DNA of 64,000 bases from Catenuloplanes indicus. GTDB lineage: Bacteria > Actinomycetota > Actinomycetes > Mycobacteriales > Micromonosporaceae. Of this stretch, positions 7,419-16,047 are shown one piece after another. Below the pieces are notes generated by a model. It was not told the origin of the DNA, did not search any database, and saw only the letters and a program-made list of their open reading frames with translations. Both the position numbers and the translations under genes were made by a program. The stretch covers positions 7,794,501-7,858,500 of the forward strand of contig NZ_JAUSUZ010000001.1 of NCBI RefSeq assembly GCF_030813715.1, read 5' to 3'. The number at the start of each line of letters is the position of its first letter. The first letter of the stretch is position 1.

Positions 7419-8459
7419 TCAATCCGCCAGCAGCTCGCGGACCCGGGGGATGACCTGCGTGCCGTACAGCTCGATCGAGCGGCTCATCGCGTCGTGCGGG
7501 AGCGTGCCGTTGGAGTACTTCAGGTCGAACCGCTGGATGCCGAGCGCCTTGATCGTCCGGGCGATCTTCTGCGCCACCGTCTCCGGCGAGCCGACGTGCA
7601 GCGCGCCCTCGGCGATGTCCGAGTCGAAGCGGCGGCGGGTCATCGGCGGCCAGCCGCGCTCCCGGCCGATCCGGTCCATGATCACGCGCAGGTGCGGCCA
7701 GAGCGTGTCCGCCGCCTCCCGGTCGGTCTCCGCGACGAACCCGGGCGCGTGCACCGCGACCGGCAGCTTCGGCGTGCCCAGCTCGGTCAGCGCCCGGTGG
7801 TACAGCTCGACGTACGGCGCGAACCGGGCCGGCTCACCACCGATGATCGCCAGCACCAGCGGCAGTTTGTACGACGCCGCGCGCACCACCGACTCCGGGC
7901 TGCCGCCGACGCCGATCCACGTGGTGATCCGGCCCGACTCGGTCTTCGGGTAGACCTCCTGCTTCGCCAGCGCCGCGCGGACCGTGCCGGACCAGGTGAC
8001 CGGGCCCTCGTCGAGCAGGTGCGACATCAGGTCCAGCTTCTCGACGAACAGCTTCTCGTAGTCGCGCAGCTCGTACCCGAACAGCGGGAACGACTCGGTG
8101 AACGAGCCCCGGCCCAGCGTGATCTCGGCGCGTCCGTGCGAGATCGCGTCCAGCGTGGCGAACCGCTCGAACACCCGCACCGGGTCGTCCGAGCTGAGCA
8201 CGGTCACGGCCGTACCCAGCCGGATCGTGGAGGTGCGTGCCGCGATCGCGGCCAGCACGATCTCCGGCGCGGACACCGCGTAGTCGTCCCGGTGGTGCTC
8301 GCCGACGCCGAACGCGTCCACCCCTACCTGCTCGGCCAGCACGGCCTGCTCCACCACGTCGCGGATGACCTGCGCGTACGGCAACCGTTTGCCGTCCGGG
8401 CCGGCCGTCACGTCGCCGAAGGTGTCCAGCCCGAACCGCACGCTCTGTTCCTCGTTCAC
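7419..8459 (-). CDS. LLM-class flavin-dependent oxidoreductase
   Basis: A 346-residue luciferase-like TIM-barrel monooxygenase. Family features are the N-terminal FGLDTFGDV strand, FGVGEHHRDDYAVSAPEIVLAAIAAR as the flavin-adjacent region, GRAEITLGRGSF, and WIGVGGSPESVVRAA as the phosphate-binding loop. Such enzymes use FMN or F420 to oxidise diverse substrates; the substrate is not readable here. The GTG at 8459 starts the protein (VNEEQSVRFGLDTF). It is transcribed divergently from the serine hydrolase gene at 8576; the 116-bp gap holds promoters for both. Confidence 0.88.
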   Translation of the reverse strand: MNEEQSVRFGLDTFGDVTAGPDGKRLPYAQVIRDVVEQAVLAEQVGVDAFGVGEHHRDDYAVSAPEIVLAAIAARTSTIRLGTAVTVLSSDDPVRVFERFATLDAISHGRAEITLGRGSFTESFPLFGYELRDYEKLFVEKLDLMSHLLDEGPVTWSGTVRAALAKQEVYPKTESGRITTWIGVGGSPESVVRAASYKLPLVLAIIGGEPARFAPYVELYHRALTELGTPKLPVAVHAPGFVAETDREAADTLWPHLRVIMDRIGRERGWPPMTRRRFDSDIAEGALHVGSPETVAQKIARTIKALGIQRFDLKYSNGTLPHDAMSRSIELYGTQVIPRVRELLAD

Positions 8460-8536
8460 GGGTCCCAGTCAACCGCTCGATTCCCGGCAGCTGCAAATCC
8501 AGATCAAACGCATGCACCGGTACGAATCTCGCGCGC

Positions 8537-8575
8537 CGGATTCCGTACCGCTGCAACGGTTTTAGGGTGGTGTTC
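8537..8575 (+). promoter_or_regulatory. Promoter of the serine hydrolase gene with near-palindromic element
   Basis: TAGGGT (8563-8568) lies exactly seven bases before the ATG at 8576, the spacing seen at many leaderless starts in this window. Just upstream is CCGTACCGCTGCAACGG, whose CCGCTGCAACGG part is a one-mismatch palindrome placed where a repressor would block the promoter. A close relative, CCGTACCGTTGCAGGG, occurs upstream of the TenA-like gene at about 3138. Promoter call is good; operator call is speculative. Confidence 0.5.
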
Positions 8576-9943
8576 ATGTCTCTCGATGTGATCAGATCAT
8601 CACTGCCCGCATTGCTCGCCCGTTTCTCCGTGCCCGGCGCGGTGCTGGCGGTGTCCGCGGGCGGTGAACGGTTCGCGCTCGCGCACGGCGTGCTCAACTC
8701 GCGGACCGGCGTCGAGGTGACCACCGACTCGCTCTTCCAGGTCGGCTCGATCACCAAGGTCTGGACCACCACGCTGATCATGCAGCTGGCCGCGGAGGGC
8801 CTGCTCGAACTGGACGCCCCGGTCCGCGCCTACCTGCCGTCCTTCCGGCTCGGCTCGGAAACCGCCGCGGCGACCGTGACGATCCGCCACCTGCTCTGCC
8901 ACACCGGCGGTTTCGAGGGCGACCTGTTCACCGACACCGGCCGCGGCGACGACTGCGTGGCCCGGTTCGTCGACACGCTCGGCGACACCCCGCAGCTCTT
9001 CCCGCCCGGCACCATGCTCTCCTACAACAACGCCGGTTTCGCCGTCCTCGGCCGCGTCGTCGAGGTGCTACGCGACCGCCCGTTCGACGTCTGCCTGCGC
9101 GAGTCGATCGCCGCCCCGCTCGGCATCACCGCGCTCGCCACCGACGCCTACGAGGCGGTTCTGCACCGCACCGCGGTCGGCCACATCGCCCCGTCCCTCG
9201 GCGCCCCGCTCGCCCCCGCCCCGGTCTGGGCGCTGCCCCGCTCCAACGCCCCGGCCGGCAGCATGCTCGCGATGAGCGCCGGCGACCTGCTGCTCTTCGC
9301 CCGCATGCACATGTCCGGCGGCGACGGCCTGCTCTCCCCGGCCAGCGTCAAGGCGATGCAGCAGCGCGCCGCCGACCGCCCCGCCCCCGGCCTGCCCGGC
9401 GCCGGCTGGGGCCTCGGCTGGGAGATCATGAACGACACCGGCACCGTCATCGGCCACGACGGCGGCACCATCGGCCAGGCCGCCTTCCTCCGCGTCATCC
9501 CGGACCGCGACGTCGCGATAGCCTTGCTCACCAACGGCGGCGACGCGGCCTCGCTCTACCACGCGCTGCTACCACCGCTGATCGAGGAGCTGACCGGCAT
9601 CACGCTCCCCGCGCCCGCCCGGCCGCCGGCGCGGCCCGAGCCGATCGACGCCACCCGCTACCTCGGCACCTACTCCTCCCGCGTCGCCGACCTCACCGTC
9701 ACCCAGGACCCGGCCGGCCGCCTCTGGCTGCACGACACCCCGAAGGGCATCTTCACCCAGCTCGGCCCGCCCACCCCGCCCCAGGAACTCGTCCGCCTCA
9801 CCGGCGACACGCTGATCGTCCGCGACCACCCCGGCACCGCACACCCGGTCTACGCCTTCCTCGGCACCGACACCGACGGCCGCGCCCTCTTCCTCCACGG
9901 CGGCCGCGCCACCAGACGCGTCCCCCGGCCCCGTCAGCGATAG
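8576..9943 (+). CDS. CubicO/beta-lactamase-family serine hydrolase
   Basis: A 455-residue protein of the serine beta-lactamase/penicillin-binding fold (class C-like, CubicO group). Catalytic elements: Ser58-Ile-Thr-Lys61 (SxxK), Tyr150-Asn-Asn152 (YxN) and a late HDGGTIG standing in for KTG. The last ~115 residues form a separate C-terminal lipocalin-like or DUF3471-type beta domain (RYLGTYSSRVADLTV onwards). No signal peptide is visible, so it is probably cytoplasmic. Members hydrolyse esters, amides or D-amino peptides; beta-lactam resistance should not be assumed. The start is set by the leaderless promoter TAGGGT seven bases upstream. It ends overlapping the convergent receiver-domain gene by ten bases. 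Confidence 0.88.
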   Translation: MSLDVIRSSLPALLARFSVPGAVLAVSAGGERFALAHGVLNSRTGVEVTTDSLFQVGSITKVWTTTLIMQLAAEGLLELDAPVRAYLPSFRLGSETAAATVTIRHLLCHTGGFEGDLFTDTGRGDDCVARFVDTLGDTPQLFPPGTMLSYNNAGFAVLGRVVEVLRDRPFDVCLRESIAAPLGITALATDAYEAVLHRTAVGHIAPSLGAPLAPAPVWALPRSNAPAGSMLAMSAGDLLLFARMHMSGGDGLLSPASVKAMQQRAADRPAPGLPGAGWGLGWEIMNDTGTVIGHDGGTIGQAAFLRVIPDRDVAIALLTNGGDAASLYHALLPPLIEELTGITLPAPARPPARPEPIDATRYLGTYSSRVADLTVTQDPAGRLWLHDTPKGIFTQLGPPTPPQELVRLTGDTLIVRDHPGTAHPVYAFLGTDTDGRALFLHGGRATRRVPRPRQR

Positions 9944-10272
9944 GCGACCGCCGGCACGCCGGGCGCCGGCCGCGCCCGGTAACCCCAGCGCCCCAGCGCC
10001 TGGACGAGCGCGGCCACGCCCGGCGGGTTGGCCGAGTGGACGACGACCGTCCCGATGCTGAACGGCTCCCCGTCGAACGCCGCCCGCTCGAGCAGCGCGA
10101 CGACCGGCCAGACCGTGTCCGTGCCGCCGAGGTCGTGATCGAGCCACAGCTCGTCGATGTGCTCCCCGCGATGCCGGTCGAGCAGCACGACGCCCTCGGC
10201 ACCGCTGCGGGCCACGAGCACGGCGCGCTCATCGGTGAAGGACCGAAGATCGTCGACGAGGATGGTCGGCAC
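9934..10272 (-). CDS. Cyclic-phosphate-processing receiver-like domain protein
   Basis: A 112-residue stand-alone domain starting VPTILVDDLRSF (GTG at 10272). The pattern VDDLRSF ... LDRHRGEHIDELWLDHDLGGTDT matches the receiver-like family named 'cyclic-phosphate processing receiver domain', where acidic residues at the first and third beta strands are kept but the phospho-relay context is missing; VVVHSANPPGVAALVQAL provides the later strand and helix. The family is proposed to act in RNA or nucleotide end processing or signalling; evidence is contextual. The 3' end overlaps the serine hydrolase gene by ten bases. The upstream in-frame extension to 10464 looks non-coding. Confidence 0.6.
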   Translation of the reverse strand: MPTILVDDLRSFTDERAVLVARSGAEGVVLLDRHRGEHIDELWLDHDLGGTDTVWPVVALLERAAFDGEPFSIGTVVVHSANPPGVAALVQALGRWGYRARPAPGVPAVAYR

Positions 10273-10496
10273 GCGGCCACTATTCGGCCCACGCGCCAGT
10301 CCGGCTGAACGGCGACGGCCGCGTGCTTCGCTCGCCACCCCGGGCGGGGCCAATGCCCGGGATGATCTTCCATCCGTGTGGGATCGAAGATCCAGGTGTG
10401 GTGGTGGCCGCTTCGATCCGGGCGAAGCGGCCACCAGCGGCATCCAGATCTCGCACCGCACCACCGAGCCAGCGACCGCCGCACCCCGCGCCCTAA

Positions 10497-10508
10497 ATAT
10501 CGCGATAT
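10497..10508. repeat. AT-rich palindrome flanking the palindromic element, copy 1 left
   Basis: ATATCGCGATAT is a perfect 12-base palindrome in otherwise very GC-rich sequence. The related AAATATCGC motif recurs on the other side of the hairpin in inverted orientation (about 10695-10715) and next to the second hairpin copy (about 45571-45586), so it looks like part of the same composite element. Confidence 0.5.
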
Positions 10509-10567
10509 CGGGGACGAGGCGTCCGGCGACTCTCCGGCCGGCCTGGCGCGAAGGCGGCGCCGCCGGC

Positions 10568-10648
10568 CCTGAGTGATCAATCAGTGGTGCGAAAAGGAGA
10601 TCACATATCGAAGTTGACCTCCTTTTTGCGCCACTGATTGATCACTCA
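10568..10648 (+). repeat. Long palindromic element, copy 1 (candidate REP/MITE-like element)
   Basis: Left arm 10568-10599 (CTGAGTGATCAATCAGTGG then TGCGAAAAGGAG) and right arm 10617-10648 are inverted repeats of 32 bases with only a few mismatches, separated by about 17 bases that contain ATCGAAGTTGA. A second copy in the opposite orientation lies at 45637-45719 and shares the arm sequence GTGATCAATCAGTGG, the GCGAAAAGGAG block and the CGAAGTTGA loop. Conservation of the loop as well as the arms argues for a repeated element rather than two unrelated terminators. No transposase lies nearby. Confidence 0.75.
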
Positions 10649-11192
10649 GCCGGGCAGGCGGGATTCCTGCGGACACCGACACTCGAAGGTGGAGCGAGAT
10701 ACGGCGATATTTCGGACGCGGGCTTCGCACGCGCTCCGAAGCAGCTACGGCGCATCGCCATTGCGCAGAGCAGCGCCGCGCCGTGCGGTCCGACGCTGCG
10801 CTTCGCGCGTTTGCGCTGTGCTGCGCTTCGCGCGTTCGTGTGGTGCCCGGCGTGCCCGTGCCAGGCCGGGTCGGGCCTCCGCCGGGCCGGGCCTCCGCCG
10901 GGTCGGGCCTGCGGGCCGGGTCGGGTTTCCGCGCGGCCCGGTCTCCGGAGCGGGGCGGGGCGTGCGCCGTCAGGGTTTGAGCCTTGCGCCGCTTGCGACG
11001 TATTTCGGCTGGTTGCCAGGGGTGCAAGCAAATGTAGGTGTTCGGGTAGGGCAGGTGTTCCAGGTAAGCAGAGCAAAGCGATGACGGTGCAGGGCGCGCA
11101 CCCACCGACTGGCAGGGAGGAGCGCCAGCGACGACCGGTGCCCGCGGGAGCGTGCGGGAAGCGGCCACGCCGGGAGTGGGAAAAGCGGTTCG
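10649..11192. other. Non-coding island right of the palindromic element
   Basis: About 540 bases without a supportable gene between the hairpin element and the GGDEF gene. It contains the inverted CGAAATATCGC motif near 10700, then a region of short direct repeats built from CGCTTCGCGCG and GGGTCGGGCCTCCGCC (about 10795-10950). Long open frames cross it on both strands, but they are Arg/Pro/Gly/Ala-rich artefacts of the GC repeats. The same layout (motif plus TTCGCTGCG repeats) is found beside copy 2 near 45.5 kb. Confidence 0.55.
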
Positions 11193-12830
11193 TCAGTCTG
11201 CCGCGGTGACGCGGTTGCGGCCGGCGCGCTTGGCGGCGTAGAGGCGGGCGTCGGCGCGGGGGAGCAGGAGTGCGGGGTCGCCGTGGTCGTGTTCGGCGAC
11301 GCCGATGCTGACCGTGACGGCGAGGCCGGGCTGGAGGGCGGACCAGTCGTGGTTCGCGACGACCAGGCGCAGCTTCTCGGCCAGGTGGGCGGCCTCGGGC
11401 AGGTCGACGCCCTCGAACGCGATCAGGAACTCCTCGCCGCCGAGGCGGGCGACCAGGTCGATGCCGCGGACGTGTTCGCGGAGCAGCGCGCCGATCCGGC
11501 GCAGCACGTCGTCGCCGGCGGCGTGGCCGTAGCGGTCGTTGACCAGCTTGAAGTGGTCGACGTCGGCGATCGCGAGGCAGAACGGGCGGCCGGTGGCGTC
11601 CGCGAGCGCGGCCATCTCCGGGAGGCGCTGGTCGGCGGCGCGGCGGTTGGCGAGGCCGGTGAGCGCGTCGGTGAGCGCCTGCTGCTCCAGTTCGGCGCTG
11701 CGCATGCGGTGCAGCTCGGACTCCAGGCGCGCGTTGTCGGCCTCGAGGCGCGCGTTGTCCAGCTCGAACAGGTGGACCATCATCCGGGCGCGGACCGCGG
11801 CGACGTCGTTGTGCGCCTCCCGCTCCAGCGCGTGGTACGACCGGTAGTGCGCCAGCGCGGCCTTGAAGTCGCCGATCCGCTCGTACGCCTGGGACAGCTG
11901 GAGGTGGATGGCCATGGTCATCGGCTTCTCCTTGGCCTCGGTGACGCGTTCCAGCGCCTCCAGCAGGCCGAGCACCGCGATCGCGCAGTCACCGCGGAGC
12001 AGCCGGATCTGCGCCTGATGCTGCAGCGCGGCCGACTCCAGCGACCGGTAGCCGTGCGCGAGCGCGATCATCCGCGAGTTCTCCACCAGCGTGAACGCCT
12101 CGCCGTAGTCGCCCCGGTGGGCCATCAGCATGCCGTAGTTGTCCAGCACGATCGACTGCCGGTACGGGTGGTTGGCGGCCTGGGCCAGCTCCAGCGCGGT
12201 CCGCACGTGGCCGAGCGCGATCTCCAGCAGCTCCTCCGCCTCCGCCTCCCGGCCCAGCTCGCGCAGCTGCGGGATGCGGAACACCGCGTTGTCGCCCAGG
12301 TTGTTGAGCACGCAGAAACGGGCCTCGTCGTCGCCCGGGTCGACCACCGCGAGCGCGTGCCGCAGGCACTCGTTGCTGGCCGCGAGGTCCCCCATGGCCG
12401 CGTGCACCACGCCGGTGCGGTTGTGCACCCAGTAGAGCAGCGCACGGTCGTCCAGCCGCTGCGCGATCCGGCGGGCCCGGTCCAGCGCGTCCAGCGCCTC
12501 CTCGTGCAGCCCGAGGTCGTTGAAAGGGATCGCCTGCACGGTCAGCGTCTCGCAGATGCCACGCTCGTCGCCGATCGACTCGAACAGCCCGGCCGCCTGC
12601 GTGCAGGCGGTGATCGCGGCCTCCTGCTCGCCGACGCGCAGCAGCTGGTTCGCGGCCAGGCGCAGCGCGGACGCCTGACCGGCCACGTCGCCGCGCTCGG
12701 CGCTGAACTCCGCGGCACGCCGCGCGAGCGTGACCCCGGCCCGGTAGTCGCCGCGCTGCCGGGCGGCCTCCGCCTCGTCGTAGAGCGAGGCGGGCCGTCT
12801 GTCAGCCTCCGTGACGCCGCTGGTCGACAA
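11193..12830 (-). CDS. TPR-GGDEF diguanylate cyclase
   Basis: A 545-residue cytoplasmic protein. Residues ~20-360 are TPR-like helical repeats, a coiled coil with the repeated unit DNARLEADNARLESEL follows (about 365-385), and a GGDEF domain fills the last ~165 residues. The active motif is RLGGEEFLIAF, so it should make cyclic di-GMP from GTP; the product-inhibition I-site RxxD is present as RGID exactly five residues before GGEEF. No membrane segment is seen, so the TPR part is the likely sensor or partner-binding module. The TTG at 12830 is chosen because AAGGAGG lies seven bases upstream; no ATG/GTG nearby has such a site. Confidence 0.92.
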   Translation of the reverse strand: MSTSGVTEADRRPASLYDEAEAARQRGDYRAGVTLARRAAEFSAERGDVAGQASALRLAANQLLRVGEQEAAITACTQAAGLFESIGDERGICETLTVQAIPFNDLGLHEEALDALDRARRIAQRLDDRALLYWVHNRTGVVHAAMGDLAASNECLRHALAVVDPGDDEARFCVLNNLGDNAVFRIPQLRELGREAEAEELLEIALGHVRTALELAQAANHPYRQSIVLDNYGMLMAHRGDYGEAFTLVENSRMIALAHGYRSLESAALQHQAQIRLLRGDCAIAVLGLLEALERVTEAKEKPMTMAIHLQLSQAYERIGDFKAALAHYRSYHALEREAHNDVAAVRARMMVHLFELDNARLEADNARLESELHRMRSAELEQQALTDALTGLANRRAADQRLPEMAALADATGRPFCLAIADVDHFKLVNDRYGHAAGDDVLRRIGALLREHVRGIDLVARLGGEEFLIAFEGVDLPEAAHLAEKLRLVVANHDWSALQPGLAVTVSIGVAEHDHGDPALLLPRADARLYAAKRAGRNRVTAAD

Positions 12831-13078
12831 GCCGTGCCTCCTTCGCGCACGCAGGCGGCCTCTCCGGCCGTTTCGTGCGGCCCCTTCGGCCCAACCTAGG
12901 GCATCCGGAGGAATTACCACCAACTGAGACCCCCGTCACACGAACGGTGATTGAGGTTGCCCGAGGTCAATGCCCATGTCATCGATTTCGTCCGGATCCG
13001 CTACGGTGCGGTATTGCACGTGATCTCCGGGGGGACTTGGAACGGCCCCGACCACACGAGACCGAAGGGAAGCCGACC

Positions 13079-13261
13079 TTGACGCCCACCTCCGTCCGCA
13101 GCGGTGCCTCCACCGCCCAACCGACCGATCCGCGGTGCCTGCACTGCAAGGAGCCCTTGGTCCAGGACGACATCTGGGGCTGGATGCACGAGGGCCAGCG
13201 ATACCTGTGCCGCGACCCGCGCACCGGTGAGCTGCTGACCCAGGCGGCCACGCTCATCTGA
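13079..13261 (+). CDS. Small protein with Cys-rich N-terminal half
   Basis: A 60-residue protein. CLHCKEPLVQDDIWGWMHEG followed by YLCRDP gives a CxxC pair plus a third Cys, with a His between them, which suggests a small zinc-ribbon-like site. The start is uncertain: the TTG at 13079 has GAAGGGAAG just upstream and gives MTPTSVRSGAS; the frame is open further upstream. No function assigned. A strong GC hairpin directly after the stop (13265-13292) supports a real transcription unit. Confidence 0.6.
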   Translation: MTPTSVRSGASTAQPTDPRCLHCKEPLVQDDIWGWMHEGQRYLCRDPRTGELLTQAATLI

Positions 13262-13264
13262 GAC

Positions 13265-13292
13265 CCCGGGCGGCCCCACCGGGTCGCCCGGG
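13265..13292 (+). terminator. GC-rich hairpin terminator after the Cys-rich small gene
   Basis: CCCGGGCGGCCC (13265-13276) pairs with GGGTCGCCCGGG (13281-13292), a 12-bp stem with one G-T pair and a CACC loop, starting three bases after the stop codon. There is no T-run, as is common for actinomycete terminators. Confidence 0.65.
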
Positions 13293-13449
13293 TTCTCCCG
13301 GCTATGCCGGAAATGCCGATATTCCCGCTTCCGGCGCGGTCACCTGCCGCATGCTCCCGCGGGCACCGGTCGGCCGCGGGCGGCCTCCCTGCACGTCGCG
13401 CGGTGGTCCGGAAAACCCGGGGCGTGCTCGCCCGGCTCGGCCCCGTTGT

Positions 13450-14307
13450 TCACATCCGGCCGTAGCGGCGGGACGTGTCCGGATCGCGCCTGACGGCCTC
13501 GGCGAGATCCGGCGCGAGCAGCGCGCGGAGCCCGCCGGGAGCGTCCCCGCGCACCGCGCCGGGCTCGTCGTGCAGGGCTGCTGCGACGAACGTGAGCGCG
13601 GCGCGCATCGCCGCGGTCGCCTCCGGCTCGTCGTGATCGGCGTCGCGGACCAGGTGGTAGTCGTGGGCCACGTCCAGATCCCACAGCTCGCGATGCAACC
13701 GCTCGGTGCCGTCGTGCAGCGCGAACACGTCGCGGTCGCCGCAGCGCAGCATGATCTTCAGGCCGCTCCGCCGGATCGAGTCCGCGTTCCCGCGCAGCCG
13801 GTGCCGCACGCTGCTGTGCTCCCAGCCCGCCGCGGCCATCGCGTCCCGCAGCTCGCCCAGCACGCCGATCGTGTTCCGCGGCCCGGGCTCGTCGTCGAGC
13901 AACGCCGGGGACACCGCCGCGACCGCACGCCACCGGTGCGGGCTCGCGAACGCGATCTTCAGCGCGCCGTAGCCGCCCATCGACGCGCCCAGCAGCGCGA
14001 CCCGCTCCAGGTCCGTGCCCAGCCGCCGGTGCAGCACGTCCGGGAACGTCTGCGCCACGAACGTCTCCCACCCGCCCAGGTAGAAACCGCCCACGGTCGG
14101 CGTCGAGGCGCACGCGACCACGGCCGGCGCCAGCTCGCCCCGGTCCAGGAGCCGGTCCACGAGCGGCCGGATCCGGGTGACCAGATCGGCCGAGGAGAAC
14201 GCGCCGTGCAGCAGCACGATCAGCGGAAGCCCGGCACCCGCCCCGGACGGCCGCAGTGCCCGCCAGCGCACGTCCCCGGCGACATCGTCGACGATCTCGG
14301 TATCCAC
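13450..14307 (-). CDS. Alpha/beta hydrolase, esterase D-like
   Basis: A 285-residue protein of the putative-esterase (esterase D / antigen 85-like) alpha/beta hydrolase family. Visible are the early strand LPLIVLLHGAFSSADL (oxyanion region), the nucleophile elbow GASMGGYGALKIAF with the catalytic Ser, an acidic residue in LRCGDRDVFALHD, and a late His in VRDADHDEPEAT. No signal peptide is visible, so it is likely cytoplasmic. The GTG at 14307 starts the protein (VDTEIVDDVAG). Substrate unknown. Confidence 0.85.
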   Translation of the reverse strand: MDTEIVDDVAGDVRWRALRPSGAGAGLPLIVLLHGAFSSADLVTRIRPLVDRLLDRGELAPAVVACASTPTVGGFYLGGWETFVAQTFPDVLHRRLGTDLERVALLGASMGGYGALKIAFASPHRWRAVAAVSPALLDDEPGPRNTIGVLGELRDAMAAAGWEHSSVRHRLRGNADSIRRSGLKIMLRCGDRDVFALHDGTERLHRELWDLDVAHDYHLVRDADHDEPEATAAMRAALTFVAAALHDEPGAVRGDAPGGLRALLAPDLAEAVRRDPDTSRRYGRM

Positions 14308-14356
14308 CCGGTGCAGCGTGCCAGAACCGCGGCGGTGCGGGAACCGGATATTCCGG

Positions 14357-15097
14357 CTAGGAGAGCGCGGTGACCAGGGACTCGGCGAGTACGTACCCGG
14401 CCGGCAGCGCGGCGCCGCCGGGAGCCTGGCCGGCGTCGACCCGGTAGTACATCTCGGTCTCCCGGCCGGTGCGCCGCGACGGGCCGGTGACGGTCCAGCA
14501 GGCGCCGGTCAGGACCTGATTGCGCCTCGCGTACGCCACCGGCTCCGGGTCCGACCGGGACCGGTAGATCCCCGCCGACCGCCAGCGGACCTTCCACCGG
14601 CAGGGCTCGGCCCGGCCGTCCGCGGTGGGCGGTGGCGCTGACGGCGCGGCGCCGGTCGGGGCCGGCGTGGGCGCGACCGAGGCGACCGGCTCCCGGCCCT
14701 CGTCGCCCGCCACCCGATCGGTGCCGGTCCCGCCGCTCCCGGACCGGCCGGCGGCCGGCGGCAGCTCGCCGTGCCCACCGGCGGGCTGCCCGTCGGCGGG
14801 CTGCCCGTCGACGGCCGGAGCGGCGGGCTGCCCGCCGTGGTCAGGTGCGGTTTCCCGGCCCGCCGGCGGGCTGGTCGCGGGCAGGCCGGTCGTCACGTCC
14901 GCCACCGGGCCGGGGCTCGCCGTGACCGCCGGCTGCGGAACGTCCGCCACCGGCTTCGACAGGTAGACCTGGTGCACGGTGATGGCGAGGCCGATCGGTC
15001 CCGCGATGCCCACGACGAAGGTGAACGTCGCGCGCGCCGCCCGGAAGGCGCCGGTGCGCCGGTTGCGTCGCCCCTGGCGGCGTCCGTTTTGTGGCAT
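14357..15097 (-). CDS. Membrane-anchored protein with Pro/Gly/Ala-rich linker
   Basis: A 246-residue protein: a strongly basic N-terminus (MPQNGRRQGRRNRRTG), one transmembrane helix (about residues 25-45, TFTFVVGIAGPIGLAITV), a long low-complexity Pro/Gly/Ala/Thr/Asp region (about 50-160) and a compact C-terminal domain of ~75 residues with two Cys-containing segments (EPCRWKVRWRSAGIYRSRSD, TGACWTVTG). The domain is presumably outside the cell and resembles small SH3-like beta modules, which is only an impression. TAGTGT lies six bases before the ATG, suggesting a leaderless transcript. Confidence 0.7.
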   Translation of the reverse strand: MPQNGRRQGRRNRRTGAFRAARATFTFVVGIAGPIGLAITVHQVYLSKPVADVPQPAVTASPGPVADVTTGLPATSPPAGRETAPDHGGQPAAPAVDGQPADGQPAGGHGELPPAAGRSGSGGTGTDRVAGDEGREPVASVAPTPAPTGAAPSAPPPTADGRAEPCRWKVRWRSAGIYRSRSDPEPVAYARRNQVLTGACWTVTGPSRRTGRETEMYYRVDAGQAPGGAALPAGYVLAESLVTALS

Positions 15098-15106
15098 ATC
15101 GCCACA

Positions 15107-16036
15107 CTAATCCACCCGGGCAACGGCGGCCCCGCGACGGGCGATCAGGTAGAGGTCGTGCGGGGCGCCGGTGAGCTGACGACCGGTGGGCCAGATGACG
15201 CGCAGCGAGCGGTGCAGCGGTACACCAGGGACCGGTACCTCGACGAGCGTGCCGGCGGCCAGTTCCGCGGAGACCGCCAGCGAGCTGAGCACGGCCGCGC
15301 CGCTGCCGGCCAGGATCGCGTGCTTGATCGCGGTGGTGGAGGAGAGCTCGAGCAGCGGCGGCGCCACCGAGGTGACGCCGTGGGTGCGCAGCGCGGCCTC
15401 CAGTGCGCGCCGGGTGCCGGACAGTGCCTCCCGGGCGACCAGCGGCGTGGCCGCCAGCTCGGCCGCGGTGATGCCGCGCCGGCGGCGTGCCCACGGGTGG
15501 CCCGGTCCGGCCACCGCGACCAGCCGGTCCGTGGCGACGGTCTCCGCGTGCAGGCCGGCCGGCAGGTCCGGGCCCTCGACGAAGCCGAGGTCCGCGCCGC
15601 CGTCCAGGACCAGCGTCGCCACGGACGCGGAGTTCGCGGCCTGCAGCGCCACCGCGAGACCGGGGTGGCCGGCGCGGACCGCGACCAGCCAGCCGGGCAG
15701 CAGGTACTCCGCGACGGTCTGGCTGGCGGCGATCAGCAGCCGGCCGCCGGCGGTCTGGCGCAGCGTGGCGACGCCCTCGGCGAGCGCGGTGGCGGCGTCG
15801 AGCGCCGTCCGTGCCCAGTCCGCGACGAGCGCGCCGTCCGCGGTGAGCGTGGAACCGCGCGGGCCGCGGTCGAGCAGCGTCAGGCCGAGCGTGCGTTCCA
15901 GCCGGCGCAGGCGGGCGCTCGCCGCCGGCTGGGAGACGCGGTGTTCCCGGGCGGCGCGGCCGACGCTGCCCAGCCGGGCGACGGAGAGCAGCAGGTCGAA
16001 GCCGGTCAGATCGGAAACCGGCGGCGGCAGAGGCAT
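15107..16036 (-). CDS. LysR-family transcriptional regulator
   Basis: A 309-residue regulator with the LysR winged helix-turn-helix at residues ~8-68 (GSVGRAAREHRVSQPAASAR, then LERTLGLTLLDRGPRG) and a two-lobed effector-binding domain (about 95-300). It is divergent from the TDT transporter gene with only 11 bp between the two start codons, so it very probably controls that gene as well as its own. TAACCT is six bases before its ATG, so the mRNA is likely leaderless and the regulator site must overlap both promoters. The co-inducer is unknown; sulfite, tellurite or dicarboxylate are guesses from the transporter family. Confidence 0.9.
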   Translation of the reverse strand: MPLPPPVSDLTGFDLLLSVARLGSVGRAAREHRVSQPAASARLRRLERTLGLTLLDRGPRGSTLTADGALVADWARTALDAATALAEGVATLRQTAGGRLLIAASQTVAEYLLPGWLVAVRAGHPGLAVALQAANSASVATLVLDGGADLGFVEGPDLPAGLHAETVATDRLVAVAGPGHPWARRRRGITAAELAATPLVAREALSGTRRALEAALRTHGVTSVAPPLLELSSTTAIKHAILAGSGAAVLSSLAVSAELAAGTLVEVPVPGVPLHRSLRVIWPTGRQLTGAPHDLYLIARRGAAVARVD

Positions 16037-16047
16037 AAGCGCAGGTT

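Noticed and set aside
8576-9943. Calling this an antibiotic-resistance beta-lactamase
   Set aside because: The fold is shared with many esterases and peptidases, there is no signal peptide and KTG is replaced by HDG; resistance is not supported.
10581-11168. Long minus-strand open frame right of the palindromic element
   Set aside because: Its translation is Arg/Pro/Gly/Ala-rich, follows the GC repeats and has no family pattern; overlapping frames on both strands are equally open, as expected from composition alone.
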